Assembly: GCA_905160935.1 (NCBI GenBank)
Contig: CAJHZI010000508.1
Span: forward strand, 477,001 to 541,000
DNA length: 64,000 nt
Direction: 5' to 3'
DNA from: Enchytraeus crypticus
Taxonomy: Eukaryota; Annelida; Clitellata; Enchytraeida; Enchytraeidae
Shown here piece after piece: positions 22,680-35,119 of this stretch. The translations under genes were made by a program, and so were the position numbers. The notes beneath the pieces are model-generated. The model ran no database searches and was not told the DNA's origin. It saw only the letters and a list, made by a program, of their open reading frames with translations. Every line of letters begins with the position of its first letter. Within the stretch, counting starts at the first letter, position 1.

Positions 22680-23265
22680 ATTATTTAATTTTGAGGCTGT
22701 GTATCGACATGAGATTAACGGCACGCTAAACGAAGTTTTTATGTTGAACTTGAGTAGTAGAGGGCACTTTAGTTTTGAATATTACTAACTGCCACAAGTT
22801 TAATATTATTTATCTGTTTTTCATTCTACTGCCAGAAAGGCACTTAATAACGGCAAAAAAAGGCAAAAATAACTTTTCCGCCAATTTATCACTTAGTTGT
22901 CTCATTTGTTTTTCCTGGTAATTCAATAGACGAGTGTTTCTTCATATACAATATTCAAGATCAAATCACTTAACAACCTCCAGTCTGTAATTGTTTAAAT
23001 CCGCTTTCTTTCAACTCTTCCTTTCTTCTTCGACGAAGATTATCAAAGCATGTCCATAAACCCACAAGACAAGATTTTTAAATAAGTATTTCAAATTCCA
23101 ATTTACTTTTAGGTTTGGATTATTTGCAGGTTTTCTGAATGCTGACTGTGCAAGAATAATTTTTATTGTGTGACATTTAGTTAGAGCGAGTTATGTTATC
23201 ATTGTCAGTTCACTGCTGCTGCCGTTAAAGAGAATATTTTAATTTTTCCTGTTGAAAAATCGATA
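22680..23265. other. Intron 1 stretch without recognised elements
   Basis: AT-rich, no supported feature. Confidence 0.4.
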
Positions 23266-23269
23266 CTTT

Positions 23270-23410
23270 TCAATGCAATTCAGTGCAACATAATAAGTTC
23301 TGTGCAAAATAATACAGTTCTGTACAACATACTACAGTCTGTACAACATTAGACAGTTCTGTACAACATAATACAGTTCTGTACAGCATAACAGTTCTGT
23401 ACAGGACCCT
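23270..23410. repeat. Minisatellite, about 22-bp unit
   Basis: Imperfect units of ACAGTTCTGTACAACATAAT, about six copies, each holding the near-palindrome CAGTTCTGTACA. Confidence 0.85.
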
Positions 23411-23450
23411 AGTCAAACTGGGATTCGCAGGAAGATGATGATGATGAATT
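23402..23450 (+). repeat. SINE-E tail fragment
   Basis: CCTAGTCAAACTGGGATTCG then GATGATGATGATGA. It directly follows the 22-bp array. Confidence 0.7.
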
Positions 23451-23694
23451 ATAGTTGTTCCCTATTAAGGTTATTAAATTAAATTATTTAATTTTTTGTT
23501 TTGCTTTTAGTACTCATTCTAGTGGCTCCATGGATTTAGAACTGATGGCATTATTTGAGTGGAATTAAGGCCTATCTGGGGCAGCCTAGCGGCTTCATAA
23601 ACGAACGTTCATTTTAAGTTTGTACACACGATTATGCACTCAAAAAATTGTTGGAAAAAAGTATTTAAAACTAGGTGGAAAAATTGTATTTAAT

Positions 23695-23885
23695 CATCAT
23701 CTTCTTCCATTTAATCCCAGTTTAACTAGGATCAGAATGCGAATAAACCTTCTCCACTACCCTCTGTCCCAAGCCATATCATCAGTCAATCCCCTATTTT
23801 TCTATACGCTTTAGATAATTATATAGCAATTTCCTGGAGCCTAGGCGCTCACCAACCGATTACCATTTCGGTTATTAAAATCTAA
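23695..23885 (-). repeat. SINE-E copy, inverted
   Basis: ATCATCATCTTCTTCCATTT tail, then ATCCCAGTTTAACTAGGATC and GCCTAGGCGCTCACCAACCG, the complement of the family core. Confidence 0.85.
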
Positions 23886-23889
23886 TTTT

Positions 23890-24415
23890 ATTAGCATCGA
23901 AAATTAAATCATAATTCAATGCTCTACAAGTATATAAATTGTAGGTAAGCTAGCCAGACTATAATTTTCAGTGCATTTAATATTTTGTTTCGTTCAACTC
24001 CACTTTTTATTATTAATCATTTGTAAGCTATAATAGTTCCAATTATTTATTTATCAGAATCATTGATAAGGGAATAATGAGTACCTTATTATTGCTTGCA
24101 CTACCATTGTAGGCGGAGTTATTGAATGTGTGTACAATGTGATTACGAGAGATTTATGACGATACCTGGTAACGCATTCACAACAGTGCTACCATGCGAT
24201 ATTTTATCCGACCACATTTCGTTGTAAAATACAGTACAGAAGTTGACTTTTATACTCGGCCGCATACTAAAAAACTCATTAGTATCTCTCTGAAGAATCA
24301 TCCCAGTTCTATATGCTTTTGAACGCTATATTTTGTAATTTAATTTTTGTTATTTGCATATTTATCTGTTGTTTACTACTATTATTTTTCTTGAAATTTT
24401 GTGCTGTGTGAAGTG
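23890..24415. other. Intron 1 stretch without recognised elements
   Basis: AT-rich, no supported feature. Confidence 0.4.
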
Positions 24416-24417
24416 AT

Positions 24418-24535
24418 CTCTCTCTTAGTGCACTGCCTACTGGCAGGTCCATGGTATATAATGCCTCCACTCATCTCTGTCTTTCGTTTTCCTCTTCACG
24501 TCCACATATGAGTAGATCTTTAAATCATCTGTAAC
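24418..24535 (-). mobile_element. LINE-1 3' fragment
   Basis: CTCTCTTAGTGCACTGCCTA, CTGGCAGGTCCATGGTATAT and CCACATATGAGTAGATCTTT are the complement of the LINE 3' end. Confidence 0.85.
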
Positions 24536-24539
24536 ATTC

Positions 24540-25160
24540 CTTTTGATATACCGTTATTCTTGGGCGATTTTACTTTAGAAGAGTTGGGCCCCTGTGCCTT
24601 CCTAAGCTTCGACTAACATTTAATGGGCAGGGGCGTCATTCCCTGAGAAAATAATCCTGTTTACCTGTATCATGCTGTATGAAGTGATAGGAGTTAAATA
24701 TATATTCTTATTTTAAACTACAACTTAACGCAATGAGCCAACAATAAACAATTGACTGTGAATGGTTTTGGTTTCCTGGGGAGCCCTTAGGCCATCGAGC
24801 AGGACACCAAAAGCTTAATATGTACACCACAATACCTCCCTTTGTACCTCTGAATTAATGAATTAAGAACTGCTTGTGCTATAAAACTAAATATTATTAT
24901 TTTTTAAAATTAATGATGTTCATAAAATATTAAAGCTACTCTTAACAGTAGAATCTAATCTCAGGCAACGGAAAATCTCTTATAGATCTCTTGAACCAAA
25001 CATATTTACACATCTTCTGGCTGACTCATCTTCTATGCTGTTAACCTCCTTCTACGATTAACTCGCCTCTCGGGTAGTCTATAGTACTATTATAACGGCA
25101 CACCGGGTCAGGAAGCACAGATGCTTGTTTGAGACCCATTTCCTTCTCCGCTCTATGTTT
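24540..25160. other. Intron 1 stretch without recognised elements
   Basis: No supported feature. Confidence 0.4.
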
Positions 25161-25164
25161 ATAC

Positions 25165-25372
25165 GTAATCGTTGCTTTCTTATGGCGTATCTATTGCAGC
25201 CGGGGCAGATTAAGAATAACCTTCCAACACCCTGAGGATTGTTTTTTCGAAGCTCTCAACACTCGGTCTTCTAAGATGGTCACCTAACCATGTTCTAACT
25301 GAGCCTGTCGTAGCTTAACTACCATTATTAACGCGCAACTAAACTAAGTGGCTAAATCCCGTCGCATCATTA
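25165..25372 (-). repeat. 5S-rRNA-derived SINE copy
   Basis: The minus strand starts GACGGGATTTAGCCACTTAG and later holds GTTAGAACATGGTTAGGTGA, which corresponds to 5S rRNA text GTTAGTACTTGGATGGGAGA. Same family as 32.7 and 45.7 kb. Confidence 0.78.
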
Positions 25373-25759
25373 TCATCTGTCATAAATCTATGTAATAAAA
25401 ATTGTGTAGGATGTTATTTACAAATTTTGTTGGTATATAACTAATTCATCGTAAATTCATTTTTGTCGCCTACGCAGAACTGTGTTACTTAACATTGTAG
25501 ATATGGTAACGTCGCATTACCGGGAAAGTCGCATGTGCAGGGGAGCTCTGTTATTTCAATTCCTTCGGGATTCATCAGCCCCCCCCCCCCATAGCCTGCT
25601 GGCCTACCCCACCCAATTGCAGTGTCCATCGTGCCCTTCTCTCTCACTGCAGCATGTGGCGAGTGTAAATATGCTAAGGGGCGAATTATTTAATAATAGA
25701 AAAATAAAAACAAAAGTGAATATGTAAAGTGTACTTTCATTGGCAATCTAAAAACCATC

Positions 25760-25975
25760 TCTTTCCGCCATAGGTCTAAATTTTAACCCGCTTGCCTTGG
25801 ATCATGGACTTGCACTGTTTTGATCTCGTTTTTTCTCTTGTGGTCTCTGTGTACTCAGTCGTCATCGTGTGATGCTTTGGCGCATGTTTGTGTAGTGTCT
25901 GCAAGAGACGTCCCTGATACTGCCTTATGGCGAGGAACCGGACGTTAAATCCTTATTGATTGATTGATATCAGTT
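25760..25975 (+). repeat. SINE-D copy
   Basis: Near-identical to 13800-14015, ending CGGACGTTAAATCCTTATTG ATTGATTGAT. Confidence 0.9.
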
Positions 25976-26324
25976 CAATAAAAACTAAATTCCCCGTTTG
26001 TTTCTGTTTCTGAAGAGATGAGGTCAGAGAGAGAGAGAATATGTTTATTTTATAAAAATGTAGTAAACACAATATAAAATGAAGATTAGCACTCGAAAAA
26101 ATCAACTTTAATCTAAAGCAAAATAATCTATAAGAAAATTTGAAAAAGGGAAAAATTTACATCAATTAAACAAATTAAGCAGAAACAGAAACAATAGGCA
26201 ACCAAAGAACGAGAGGCGTTCTATCTAGTAGAACACCTATTTATCCAGAGTTATAAGGCGAACAGAATTATAAAAAATGAAGACCCGGTCTGGCTGGATT
26301 ACGAATCTTTTAATCTCGAGCTTA

Positions 26325-26410
26325 TTAGGCAAGCCTTAACATCATCCTTGTGTGAGGACTCGGAAATTAAACCTTTATTATTATTATTATTAATATTATT
26401 ATTATTAGGT
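26325..26410 (+). repeat. Family I tail
   Basis: AACATCATCCTTGTGTGAGG, AAATTAAACC, then (TTA)n. Confidence 0.7.
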
Positions 26411-26469
26411 AAGCGTGCTCGAAACTCGAAAATTTAAGATTATATATGAACTAGTAGATAAATAAGATC

Positions 26470-26725
26470 TATACCCGTGTTGTGTCCTGTTTTCAGGAAA
26501 ATAGATCAACCGTAAACTGCACGTGTCATAAAAGGCGACAAAACACTAAGATTCAAACTAACTTCAGAAAGGGCATTTGATTGGTGAGTGCCTAATAAGC
26601 GTCGGAAATTGCTACGAAAACCTATAAAACGAATGGAAAGAAACACTTTGTATTCGAACAGGGTTGTAATTGTACCATATAGTTAAAATGGGATTTAAGG
26701 GAAGATGATGTTGATGATGAGTAGA
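26470..26725 (+). repeat. SINE-E copy
   Basis: CGTGTTGTGTCC, GGGCATTTGATTGGTGAGTG and AAATGGGATTTAAGGGAAGA, then GATGATGTTGATGATGA. Confidence 0.85.
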
Positions 26726-26879
26726 TGAATAAGATAAGTGGCTTTTTTCACTCATATCTAAATATTTGGATGACCTCACACTCTTCACCCCGTCCTATTT
26801 AGCATTCTCCCAGCATGCTACAGCGGCCAAACAGCTGCCAAGTCCTTGTTTTCTTTGGATAATGACTTTGTAGGTTGTG

Positions 26880-27345
26880 TTGAGTGTACTGGATGCCCTA
26901 GTTGCTCTAGTTGTACTAGTTGTTGCAACTATACTGGTTGCACTAACTATACTGGTTGTACTAACTGTACTGGTTGTACTAACTGTGCTGGTTGTACTAG
27001 TTGTACTGGTTGTACTAACTGGGCTAGTTGTACTAACTATACTGGTTGTACTAATTGTACTGGTTGTACAAACTGTACTGGTTGTTTTAACTGTACTGGT
27101 TGTAGTAGTTGCACTGGTTGTACTAACGGTACTGGTGGTACTAACTGTACTGGTTGTACTAACTGTACTGATTGTACTAGTTGCACTAGTTGATCTGGTT
27201 GCGCTATATTTGTACTAGGTGTAATAGTTATACTAGTTGGATTTCTTGCATTATAGTTTTACTGGTTTTAATTGTACTAGTTAGCTGTACCGAGTGTACT
27301 ACTTGTACTAGTTATACTGGTTGTACTAATTGGACTAGTTTTACT
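26880..27345. repeat. 18-bp minisatellite (9-bp substructure)
   Basis: Unit ACTGGTTGTACTAACTGT. The period is a multiple of 3, so two frames stay open for over 110 codons (NCTGCT and LTVLVV repeats). I judge this a repeat, not a cysteine-rich protein. Confidence 0.92.
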
Positions 27346-27371
27346 ATCATACATGACTCTTCAGCTTTTTA

Positions 27372-27625
27372 AGACATAAATAACATGAATGACATGGCAT
27401 AAATGACTCTTTGACTCTTAATGACATAAATAGCATGACTCCACATGCAATAAATGACTCTTTAACTCTTAATGACATAAATGACATGACTCTACAAGTC
27501 ATAAATGACTCTTCAACTCTTAATAACGTAATTAACATGACTCTACATGTCATAAATTACTCTTTAACTCTTAATGACATAATTAACATGACTCTACATG
27601 TCATAAATTACTCTTAAACTTCTCG
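27372..27625. repeat. 51-bp minisatellite, about five units
   Basis: Unit contains AATGACTCTTTAACTCTTAA, TGACATAAAT and CATGACTCTACATGTCATAA; ends of the unit (CATGACTC...GTCATA) are partly inverted. Confidence 0.9.
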
Positions 27626-27699
27626 TAATCCTCTCTAGTTCTTGACCACATACTTCTCAGTAGAAATCGGTGGAATAACGATATGTATTAATATCGTTC

Positions 27700-28707
27700 T
27701 TACATTATTACTTTATGCTTATATTTATACTTATACTATCTATACCTATATCTATACGTATACCTATATATATATACATATACCTGTATCTATACATATA
27801 CCTATATATATACATATACCTGTATCTATACATATATCTATATATATATATATTATCTATATATGTATATGATATCTAATCTTACATACTTTTAAGTACC
27901 TTTTTTACCGATACATATCCTACTGTATATATATACATATACATATATCTATACATATACCTATATATATATACATATACCTGTATCTATACATATACCT
28001 ATATATATACATATACCTGTATCTATACATATACCTATATATATATATATATATATATGTACATATACCTGTATCTATACATATACCTATATATATATAT
28101 ACATATACCTGTATCTATACATATACCTATATATATATATATATATATATACATATACCTGTATCTATACATATACCTATATATATACATATACCTGTAT
28201 CTATACATGTACCTATATATATACATATACCTGTATCTATACATATACCTATATCTATACATATACCTATACCTATTCCTATATCTATACATATACTTGT
28301 ATCTATACATATACCTATACCTATTCCTATATCTATACATATACCTGTATCTTTACCTATATATATACATATACCTATATCTATACATATACCTATACTT
28401 ATTCCTATATCTATACATATATATATCCTGTATCTTTACGTATACCTATATATATATACATATACCTATATATACATATACCTATATCTATACATATACA
28501 TATATACATACATGTATATCTATATTTATTCACATACCTATATATATATATACATATACCTGTGTCTATACATATATCTATATTTGCATATACTTATATC
28601 TATACATATGTATGTATCAGTATATATATACCTATATCTATATCTATACATATACCAATATTTATATCAATACTTCTACCTTTACCTATGTCTATATGAT
28701 ATCTATA

Positions 28708-28786
<79 letters not shown>

Positions 28787-29115
28787 ATATCTACATGTAT
28801 ATCTATACATATATCTATATCTATACCTATACTTCTACTTTTATCTATCTCTATATCTATACCTATATCTTTATCGATACATATACCTATATCTATATCT
28901 ATACATACATGTATATCTAGACCTATACCTATATCTATATCTATACTTCTACCTATATCCATATCTATACGTATACCTATATCTATACCTATACATATCC
29001 CTATACTTATACTTTCGCGCTCTATGTGTATACTTATAGTTATAAGCCTACTTATACTTATACCTTTACCTTTACATATAGGCCTACTTTTGCTTATATT
29101 TATACTTATTATTAT
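27700..29115. repeat. 1.4-kb TATA-rich hexanucleotide-like array
   Basis: Mixed TATACC, TATATC, TATACA and TATA units, with a local higher-order unit near 27760-28250 (TACCTGTATCTATACATATA plus CCTATATATA). A pure AT run sits at 28709-28781. Open frames reading YIYLYL (up to 287 codons) are repeat translations. Confidence 0.95.
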
Positions 29116-29119
29116 TTTA

Positions 29120-29830
29120 TACTGCGAGAATTAATAAATTGCATTCAGCTACTTCTACATGCTGATCAAAAGCTTCTGACTCTAAATGGTCTACCGAGTT
29201 TTAATTGAAACGACAGGTCCATGGAACATAGATACATACACAAAGTCTTCTCTCTCCCTTATTAGAAAACACACCATCGATTAGCAGGCTGATCTCATCA
29301 CATAGACTTTCAAAATCTCTAATTTATAGCATTTATCATGATAAATCTACTCGTTTTCAGTTTCCTTTTTCATCTCTTGCGCAGTGGCCTTCTATTTCGC
29401 ATATAGTCTACGGTTGATCAATTCTTCACTGTCTCAAACTCGAGCCAAACTTCCTAAAATAAGCTCCATACATTTTTCTTCTATTCATTTCTCGGCCGAT
29501 TGATCAGAATTGACGTAATATGTTGACTGGTATATAATCAGTTTAATAGATGGGCTCTCTTAGATGCGAGCTATAACATCAAGGCCCGTTTCATAGGCTC
29601 ATTCATCTTTCATCAGCCGATCTCGTTCATTGGATTAGAGTCGTTGATGAATGCAGATAGATGATCTCGTCTAATTTTAATATCACGCTCTCGACCTCTT
29701 GCAAAATGCTAAATTAGCAATTATAAAACTCTGTAATTCAAAACCCGGCTTTTGCTAAAAAACAAGAAATAAACTGACCTATAACTATGCGGGTTGGTAA
29801 GGCGATTTACTTGGATTTATATAACTGTAG
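29120..29830. other. Intron 1 stretch without recognised elements
   Basis: Near 29400 a weak SINE-E-like match (CTACGGTTGATCAATTCTTC, inverted). Nothing else supported. Confidence 0.35.
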
Positions 29831-29834
29831 GTGT

Positions 29835-29995
29835 AAAATGGAAGGGAAAGAGAAACAGAGGCAGACTGAGAATACGAATATTTAGATGATTTAAAGATCC
29901 ACTTGCATGTGGACATGAAGAGGGAAACGGAACATAGAGGAGAGTGTAGCCATTATGTACCATGGACCTGCCAGTAGGCACTTACCGAGGGCTAC
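29835..29995 (+). mobile_element. LINE-1 3' fragment
   Basis: AAATGGAAGGGAAAGAGAAA, GATTTAAAGATCCACTTGCA and ACCATGGACCTGCCAGTAGG. It lacks the usual GA tail. Confidence 0.85.
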
Positions 29996-30011
29996 TCATA
30001 AATGAAGACGA

Positions 30012-30195
30012 TGATCAGTGTTTCAGATGATCAGTGTTTTAGATGATCAGTGTTTTAGATGATCAGTGTTTTAGATGATCAGTGTTTTTGATGATCAGTG
30101 TTTTAAATGATCAGTGTTTTAGATGATCAGTGTTCAAGATGATCAGTGTTTTAGATGATCAGTGTTTCAGATGATCAGTGTTTTAGATGATCAAT
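30012..30195. repeat. 16-bp minisatellite
   Basis: About eleven units of GATGATCAGTGTTTTA with single-base variants. Begins 15 bp after the LINE fragment. Confidence 0.95.
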
Positions 30196-30431
30196 ATTTG
30201 AACTGGAATTATCTATTAGGAAAATTCAACGCATGAAACAAAACTACAAAATAATTTTGTCTACGAGTCATGCGCTGGATACAACGGTGAGAAGTTTACT
30301 TGTGTAGTAGTTTAACTGGTAGTTCTGACTAGTAGTTAAGTGGTAGATAGCAAGTAGCTGAGACTAATAGCTAACTAGTTATTGAGACTAATAGCTAACC
30401 ACTAGTCATCGCCAAACGTAGTTAACTACTA

Positions 30432-30570
30432 CGACATCGCCACTGGCTGTAGCGAAGTCGGTAAGATATTCGACCGCGGATCAGTATGTGCGAGGTTCTA
30501 ATCTTGGGCTCGCCTATCACTGACATCGCTTTCGAGTGAGGAAACTAACGTTAACATTAGCTTTTCACTT
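30432..30570 (+). repeat. SINE-A copy with fold-back 5' end
   Basis: CGACATCGCCACTGGCTG is followed at once by TAGCGAAGTCGG, a short inverted head. The body and CATTAGCTTTT end are normal. Confidence 0.85.
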
Positions 30571-30797
30571 CAAATAGTTGGCTACTAGCTCTGGATATTG
30601 GTGTAAAGACGCTGATTGATAGGGTCTATGTAGGATATCTAATTAACGGAAACTGCATTTAACATTGGCAATAACCTACAGGCAATTAAGCACAAAGAAA
30701 AGGCTTTGCTGACTTGAAGATTTCTCAGAGGATCTCTGGTCGAATATATCTAATATAGGTCGTCTAAATGCCAGCAGGTTTTGCAGTCATTGAAAAG

Positions 30798-31100
30798 GAA
30801 TGGAGCGAGCATGTAGTGAGAGCATTGAGAGAATAGAGCGAGCATGTAGTGAGAGCATTGAGAGAATAGAACGAGCATATAGTGAGAGAGAATAGAGCGA
30901 GCATGTAGTGAGAGCATTGAGAGTATAGAGCGAGCATGTAGTGAGAGAGAATAGAGCGAGCATGTAGTGAGAGAGAATAGAGCGAGCATGTAGTGAGAGC
31001 ATTGAGAGTATAGAGCGAGCATGTAGTGAGAGAGAATAGAGCGAGCATGTAGTGAGAGAGAATAGACCGAGCATGTAGTGAGAGCATTGAGAGAGGATGG
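30798..31100. repeat. Minisatellite with two unit lengths
   Basis: Core GAGCGAGCATGTAGTGAGAG followed by either AGAATA or CATTGAGAG(A)ATA, giving units of about 26 and 35 bp in mixed order, about ten units. Confidence 0.92.
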
Positions 31101-31254
31101 AGCGTAAATTGTTCTGCAGTCAAGCGTCGTCCACGTTAGATTAAGAGACCTAATATGCTCTGAGAAAAATTTTAAAGCGATGGAGGAAGGGGAGCTTTTG
31201 TAACAATATTTTGTAACTTTCACATCTTTTTAATGTTATTATAAAGCTATATCC

Positions 31255-31384
31255 TCAATGGCCTAGCCAGTAACATGTTGATGTGTAAACCTGCGATTCG
31301 TATATATGCAGGGTTCAAATCCTGTTCTCTCTCCTTCACCGACAGGCTATCGATGTAGAAATCTGACGTTAAAATTGGCTTTAG
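31255..31384 (+). repeat. Diverged SINE-A-like copy
   Basis: GGCCTAGCCAGTAACATG, GCAGGGTTCAAATCCTG and TCTGACGTTAAAATTGGCTT follow the SINE-A order at lower identity. It may be a separate subfamily. Confidence 0.6.
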
Positions 31385-31775
31385 TCAATTTAGCATTTTA
31401 AGGTAACGCAAAGCCTATAATTATAATCATCATTAAGCAACTTTTATATTTCGATAGTACTAGAATGATCATCAGAGAATTAGACAAGTTTCATGTGATT
31501 CATTTTTACGTTTTTATAGCGATATAAAGCCTATAATATTATAGGTCATAGCAAGTTGAGATGCTTGTTTAAAAGATTTAAATTGCAATTCTCTTCTCCT
31601 TTTGTGTAAATCGGTAATATAAAAATATTAAGTGTTAAAGGGGATGCTACACCCAAACTCCAGAGTGGCTATATTTCCTGACAGCTGATTAAGATGTCTG
31701 CCATGATCAGGTTATTGGACCATTAAGTCGGCTAAAAATAAACCTTATTTATATCTCTGCCCTTAGGCTTACGTT

Positions 31776-31945
31776 TCATTCAGTACAACAAGTGTTAACT
31801 CAGTACAACAAGTGTACTGTCAACTCAGTACTATAAGTTTACTATTAACACAGTACAGCAAGTGTACTATCAACTCAGTACAACAAGTGTACTATCAACT
31901 CAGTAGGACAACTGTACTATCAACTTAGTAAAACAAGTGTACTAT
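31776..31945. repeat. 25-26 bp minisatellite
   Basis: About six units of CAGTACAACAAGTGTACTAT plus CAACT. Confidence 0.92.
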
Positions 31946-31989
31946 CAGAGGCGATCCTGATGGAGCTTCGAACACCCGACTAAACGTAG

Positions 31990-32122
31990 AAAAGCTTACA
32001 GCCGATGTTAACGTCAGTTTCATCTCCCGAATGCGATATCAGAGACAGGGAGCCCAAGATATGAACCCATATGCGCTGATCTGCGGTCGGATATCTTACA
32101 ACATCGCCACTGGCACCAGCCT
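31990..32122 (-). repeat. SINE-A copy
   Basis: Minus orientation: GATGTTAACGTCAGTTTCAT through GATCTGCGGTCGGATATCTT to CATCGCCACTGGCACCAGCC. Confidence 0.85.
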
Positions 32123-32734
32123 GTGACTCTCCGCTCGTTTTTATTATTTTTTCCATTTTATAACATCAATGATTAAAACATCGAATAAAGTAAATAGAAA
32201 TGAGAAATGTAGAAAAACGGATTAAATCGAAAATACAGGTCAAGCTTACATATTCAGGATATAGGTTACCGATAACTAGCACTACATTAGAAAGGAGATT
32301 AATTCATTATCTAGCAAGTTGGTAGAGCATCATGCACGTGACTATCAGCAAGCCACCAAATTAACTATTTCTCGGTTTTAAACTGTTCTTGGAAAGATAG
32401 ATATAGGCCTTAAGGGGAGGAAAACCATTATATCATCATGTTGTAAATTTTATTTTTCCGCTCTAATTAGTTAATTGCATATTAAGCCAACCTTACATTG
32501 GGAAAAATTAATCGCTGGGTAAATTCAGTTTGCAAGACTGCTGAATTAAGTTTAACCGACAATGAACTGTTGTTATTATACGCTTAAAGGATCTCAGAAC
32601 GTTCCGTAGCTTTTGAACTACATTTTTGTGCATAAGGTGTTTAAATTAATTAATTTCAAATTTTTAAATAGACCTTTAGTTGATCGTATCGTTACACACA
32701 TAACAGCCGAATAAGCTGTAAAGTTTAATTTATT

Positions 32735-32998
32735 AGTTTCTGTTTTTATAGTTTTCGTTATTTCCTCTTTTCCTATTCATTGTTTTTGGTAATCGTTGCC
32801 TTTTGATGGCACATCATAATACAGCCGTCGTGGATTTAGGTATGACGTTCATTTGCTAAACACCATGAGGATTTTTCATATAAAGCTGTTGGTCTTCCAA
32901 GGCGGTCACCCAACCATGTACTAACCAAGAACCCGACCTAGTTTAACTTCATTCAATTAGCGCACAGCTAAACTGATGGCGCTAAATCCCGCCCCAAA
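32735..32998 (-). repeat. 5S-rRNA-derived SINE, best 5S match
   Basis: The minus strand reads GGGGCGGGATTTAGCGCC at its start, then TTGGTTAGTACATGGTTGGG and TGACCGCCTTGGAAGACC. Animal 5S rRNA has CTGGTTAGTACTTGGATGGG and AGACCGCCTGGGAATACC there. That segment includes the 5S internal control region (box C). Confidence 0.85.
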
Positions 32999-33094
32999 GT
33001 CTTTTTCTTTTTTGCTTGAAATGTGTCCATTATTAATACGAAAGAGCGTGACTAGTTGTTGATTTCATACTGAGAAAGACTTTTTATTCACCAG

Positions 33095-33925
33095 AATGGG
33101 GAATAAATTTGTCAGAAAATTAAAACTGATCTCGATTTTGCAGACGATATAGCGCTACTAATTAGCAATATTTATCAACTACAGAAATTCCATCAGCTCT
33201 GGAAGAAAATGCTGCACAAGTTGGATTAAGAACTAGCTCTGACGAAACAAAAATCTCCGTAACTACAGCTTCAAACATAATTTGTTTAATAATTAACCAG
33301 AGTGAATTTGAAAGAGTTAAAAGTTCACGTATCTAGGCAGTACAATTTTCGCAAAATGAAACAAACGAAACAAATGTGAAATTTTGAATTGGTACAGCAT
33401 ATGACGTCTGTCAAGAACTACAACATTTTTGGATGAGAAACAGAATTGATGTGGGACTAAAGAAAACATATATGCAACTTTTGTACAACCTGTCTTGATG
33501 TACGAGTGTGAAACCTGGAAAAGTACTAAACCTGGAAAAGTAAAAAAAGCGCAAACTAAACTGTTTTAACAAAGATGTTTTAGAAGAATCTTAAGTATTC
33601 ATTATTGGGATCACTTCAAAAATGAAACAGTACTTGAAACGTTTGGACAAACAAAATGTTATGAATAGTTTCTGAAAAATGTTGAGGTTCTTGGGTCATT
33701 TATTAAGAATGCATAATGATAGATATGCAAAGAATGCAATTGGAAACCAAACCAAGGAAAAGGAAAAGAGGAAGACTTAGGAGCACTTGGTTCAACACCA
33801 TCAAACGAGATTTGCGAACATTGAAAATTTCATGGGAAGATGTTGTGAGGGTTGCTGATGATAGACACGATTAGAGGAATGTTACAGCCCTATGTTCTGT
33901 TCAAAAAACAAGGAACTGATGCTGA
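33095..33925 (+). mobile_element. Degenerate LINE remnant
   Basis: Broken frames give FADDIALLISNIYQLQ-like text, CETWKSTK-like text after a tyrosine-rich thumb region, a FLGHLLRMHNDRYAKNAIG segment and an ENFMGRCC end, in LINE ORF2 order. Several stops and frame changes. Ends in GATGCTGATGGTGATGATG. Confidence 0.72.
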
Positions 33926-34242
33926 TGGTGATGATGTTTTCATTTTCAATTTCGCTGTACTTTTAACCAATGTATTGTAATCAGCTAGATAGGACCGTTT
34001 TTCGTCTACTATAGGAGCTGGTGTGTATTTTCTGGATTAGGATTTTAGTCTCTTTATCTCTGGCTCTTTATCTCTAATTATATTTCTCTGTCTATCTTTC
34101 TCTATCTCACTCAATCTCTTACTCTTTCGTCAAGCACGATCGAATGAAGTCCGTAATATCTTTCATACTTCAAATCCACAAGCAACGCAATTTAACCTAA
34201 TGTTTTAATGATTTTATACTCAATGCCGGTCATCTATTTTAT

Positions 34243-34377
34243 AAAGCTGGCAAAAAAGCTAAGGTTAACGCCAGTTTGCTCATTCGAAAGCTGTGTCACT
34301 AACGGCGAGCCCAGGTTTTGAACCTTGCACCTACTGATCCACAGTCGAGTATCTTACTGACTTCGCCACTGGCTCCA
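34243..34377 (-). repeat. SINE-A copy
   Basis: AAAGCTGGCAAAAAAGCTAA through GAACCTTGCACCTACTGATC to ACTTCGCCACTGGCTCCA. Confidence 0.88.
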
Positions 34378-34510
34378 CACAGTCAATGGAGGCTATGTTA
34401 TCTATGGAGGCTAACAATATATTCAATATTCTATCCAATTTAGTGATGCACGTGTAGAATTCGAATCCGAGTGGAAAAATATAATTAAACAACTGACAAA
34501 AATGAGTACC

Positions 34511-34648
34511 TCCATTACAAAAAGCTGTAAAGCAGATGTTAACGCCAATTTCATCTCTGGTAAGCGATATCAGTGATGTACGAGCCCGAGATTTAAACCC
34601 GCCCATACTGATCCTCTGTCGGATATTTTACCGACATCGCTACTAATA
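34511..34648 (-). repeat. SINE-A copy
   Basis: A second minus copy 130 bp downstream, with GATATCAGTGATGTACGAGC and GATATTTTACCGACATCGCT. Confidence 0.85.
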
Positions 34649-34659
34649 GAAATTATCAT

Positions 34660-35110
34660 CGCCATTAATACAATATTAGCAGCTAATCAATAAGATTGTA
34701 AATATTTCAACTGGTAGGAATTTCCGCCTGTGGTCCGTCGTAACGCTTACCATTCAATAAACAGGCTCGGGGGAACTACTAGGGGTGGACCCGGCCCACT
34801 GCACCGCGAGTGATGCATGGAGGACGTTTAACCTTTTGTTTCCCTCTGCGTAAAATATTTAGCAACATAAAATGCTAGCCCTCTCGTTCAACGTTTGTGT
34901 ATGCTTGGATGGCTAATTCTTAGTAAGTCCCTATACGTTTATCTGTATGACATGTTATTTACTGCTATCAGTATCTTTTAGTTTATGATTGTTACGGGAT
35001 AGTTGTGAATGGACCATTGATAAAGTAGCCGAGTCGTAAATTGCAAAAAGCGCATAAGCACAAGCTGAGGAAGGCAAAAGAGAACCATCCTTCTGAAGTG
35101 ATATTTTACT
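34660..35110. other. Intron 1 stretch without recognised elements
   Basis: A slightly GC-rich island near 34770-34830 with no recognised content. Confidence 0.35.
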
Positions 35111-35119
35111 CAGCTTTAT

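Noticed and set aside
26846-27218. Cys/Thr/Gly-rich small protein (NCTGCT repeats)
   Set aside because: An 18-bp tandem repeat read in frame; the alternative frame is equally open, and there is no signal peptide or stop-bounded domain.
28057-28920. 287-codon open frame in the TATA-rich array
   Set aside because: Composed of YIYLYL repeats from TATAYC units; no sequence outside the repeat and no splice or start context.
30012-30195. CRISPR-like array
   Set aside because: Units are contiguous 16-mers without unique spacers; the genome is eukaryotic. The same applies to the other direct repeats.
32880-32998. 5S rRNA gene
   Set aside because: Only the internal-promoter half matches, joined to unrelated text and repeated elsewhere; a SINE rather than a gene.
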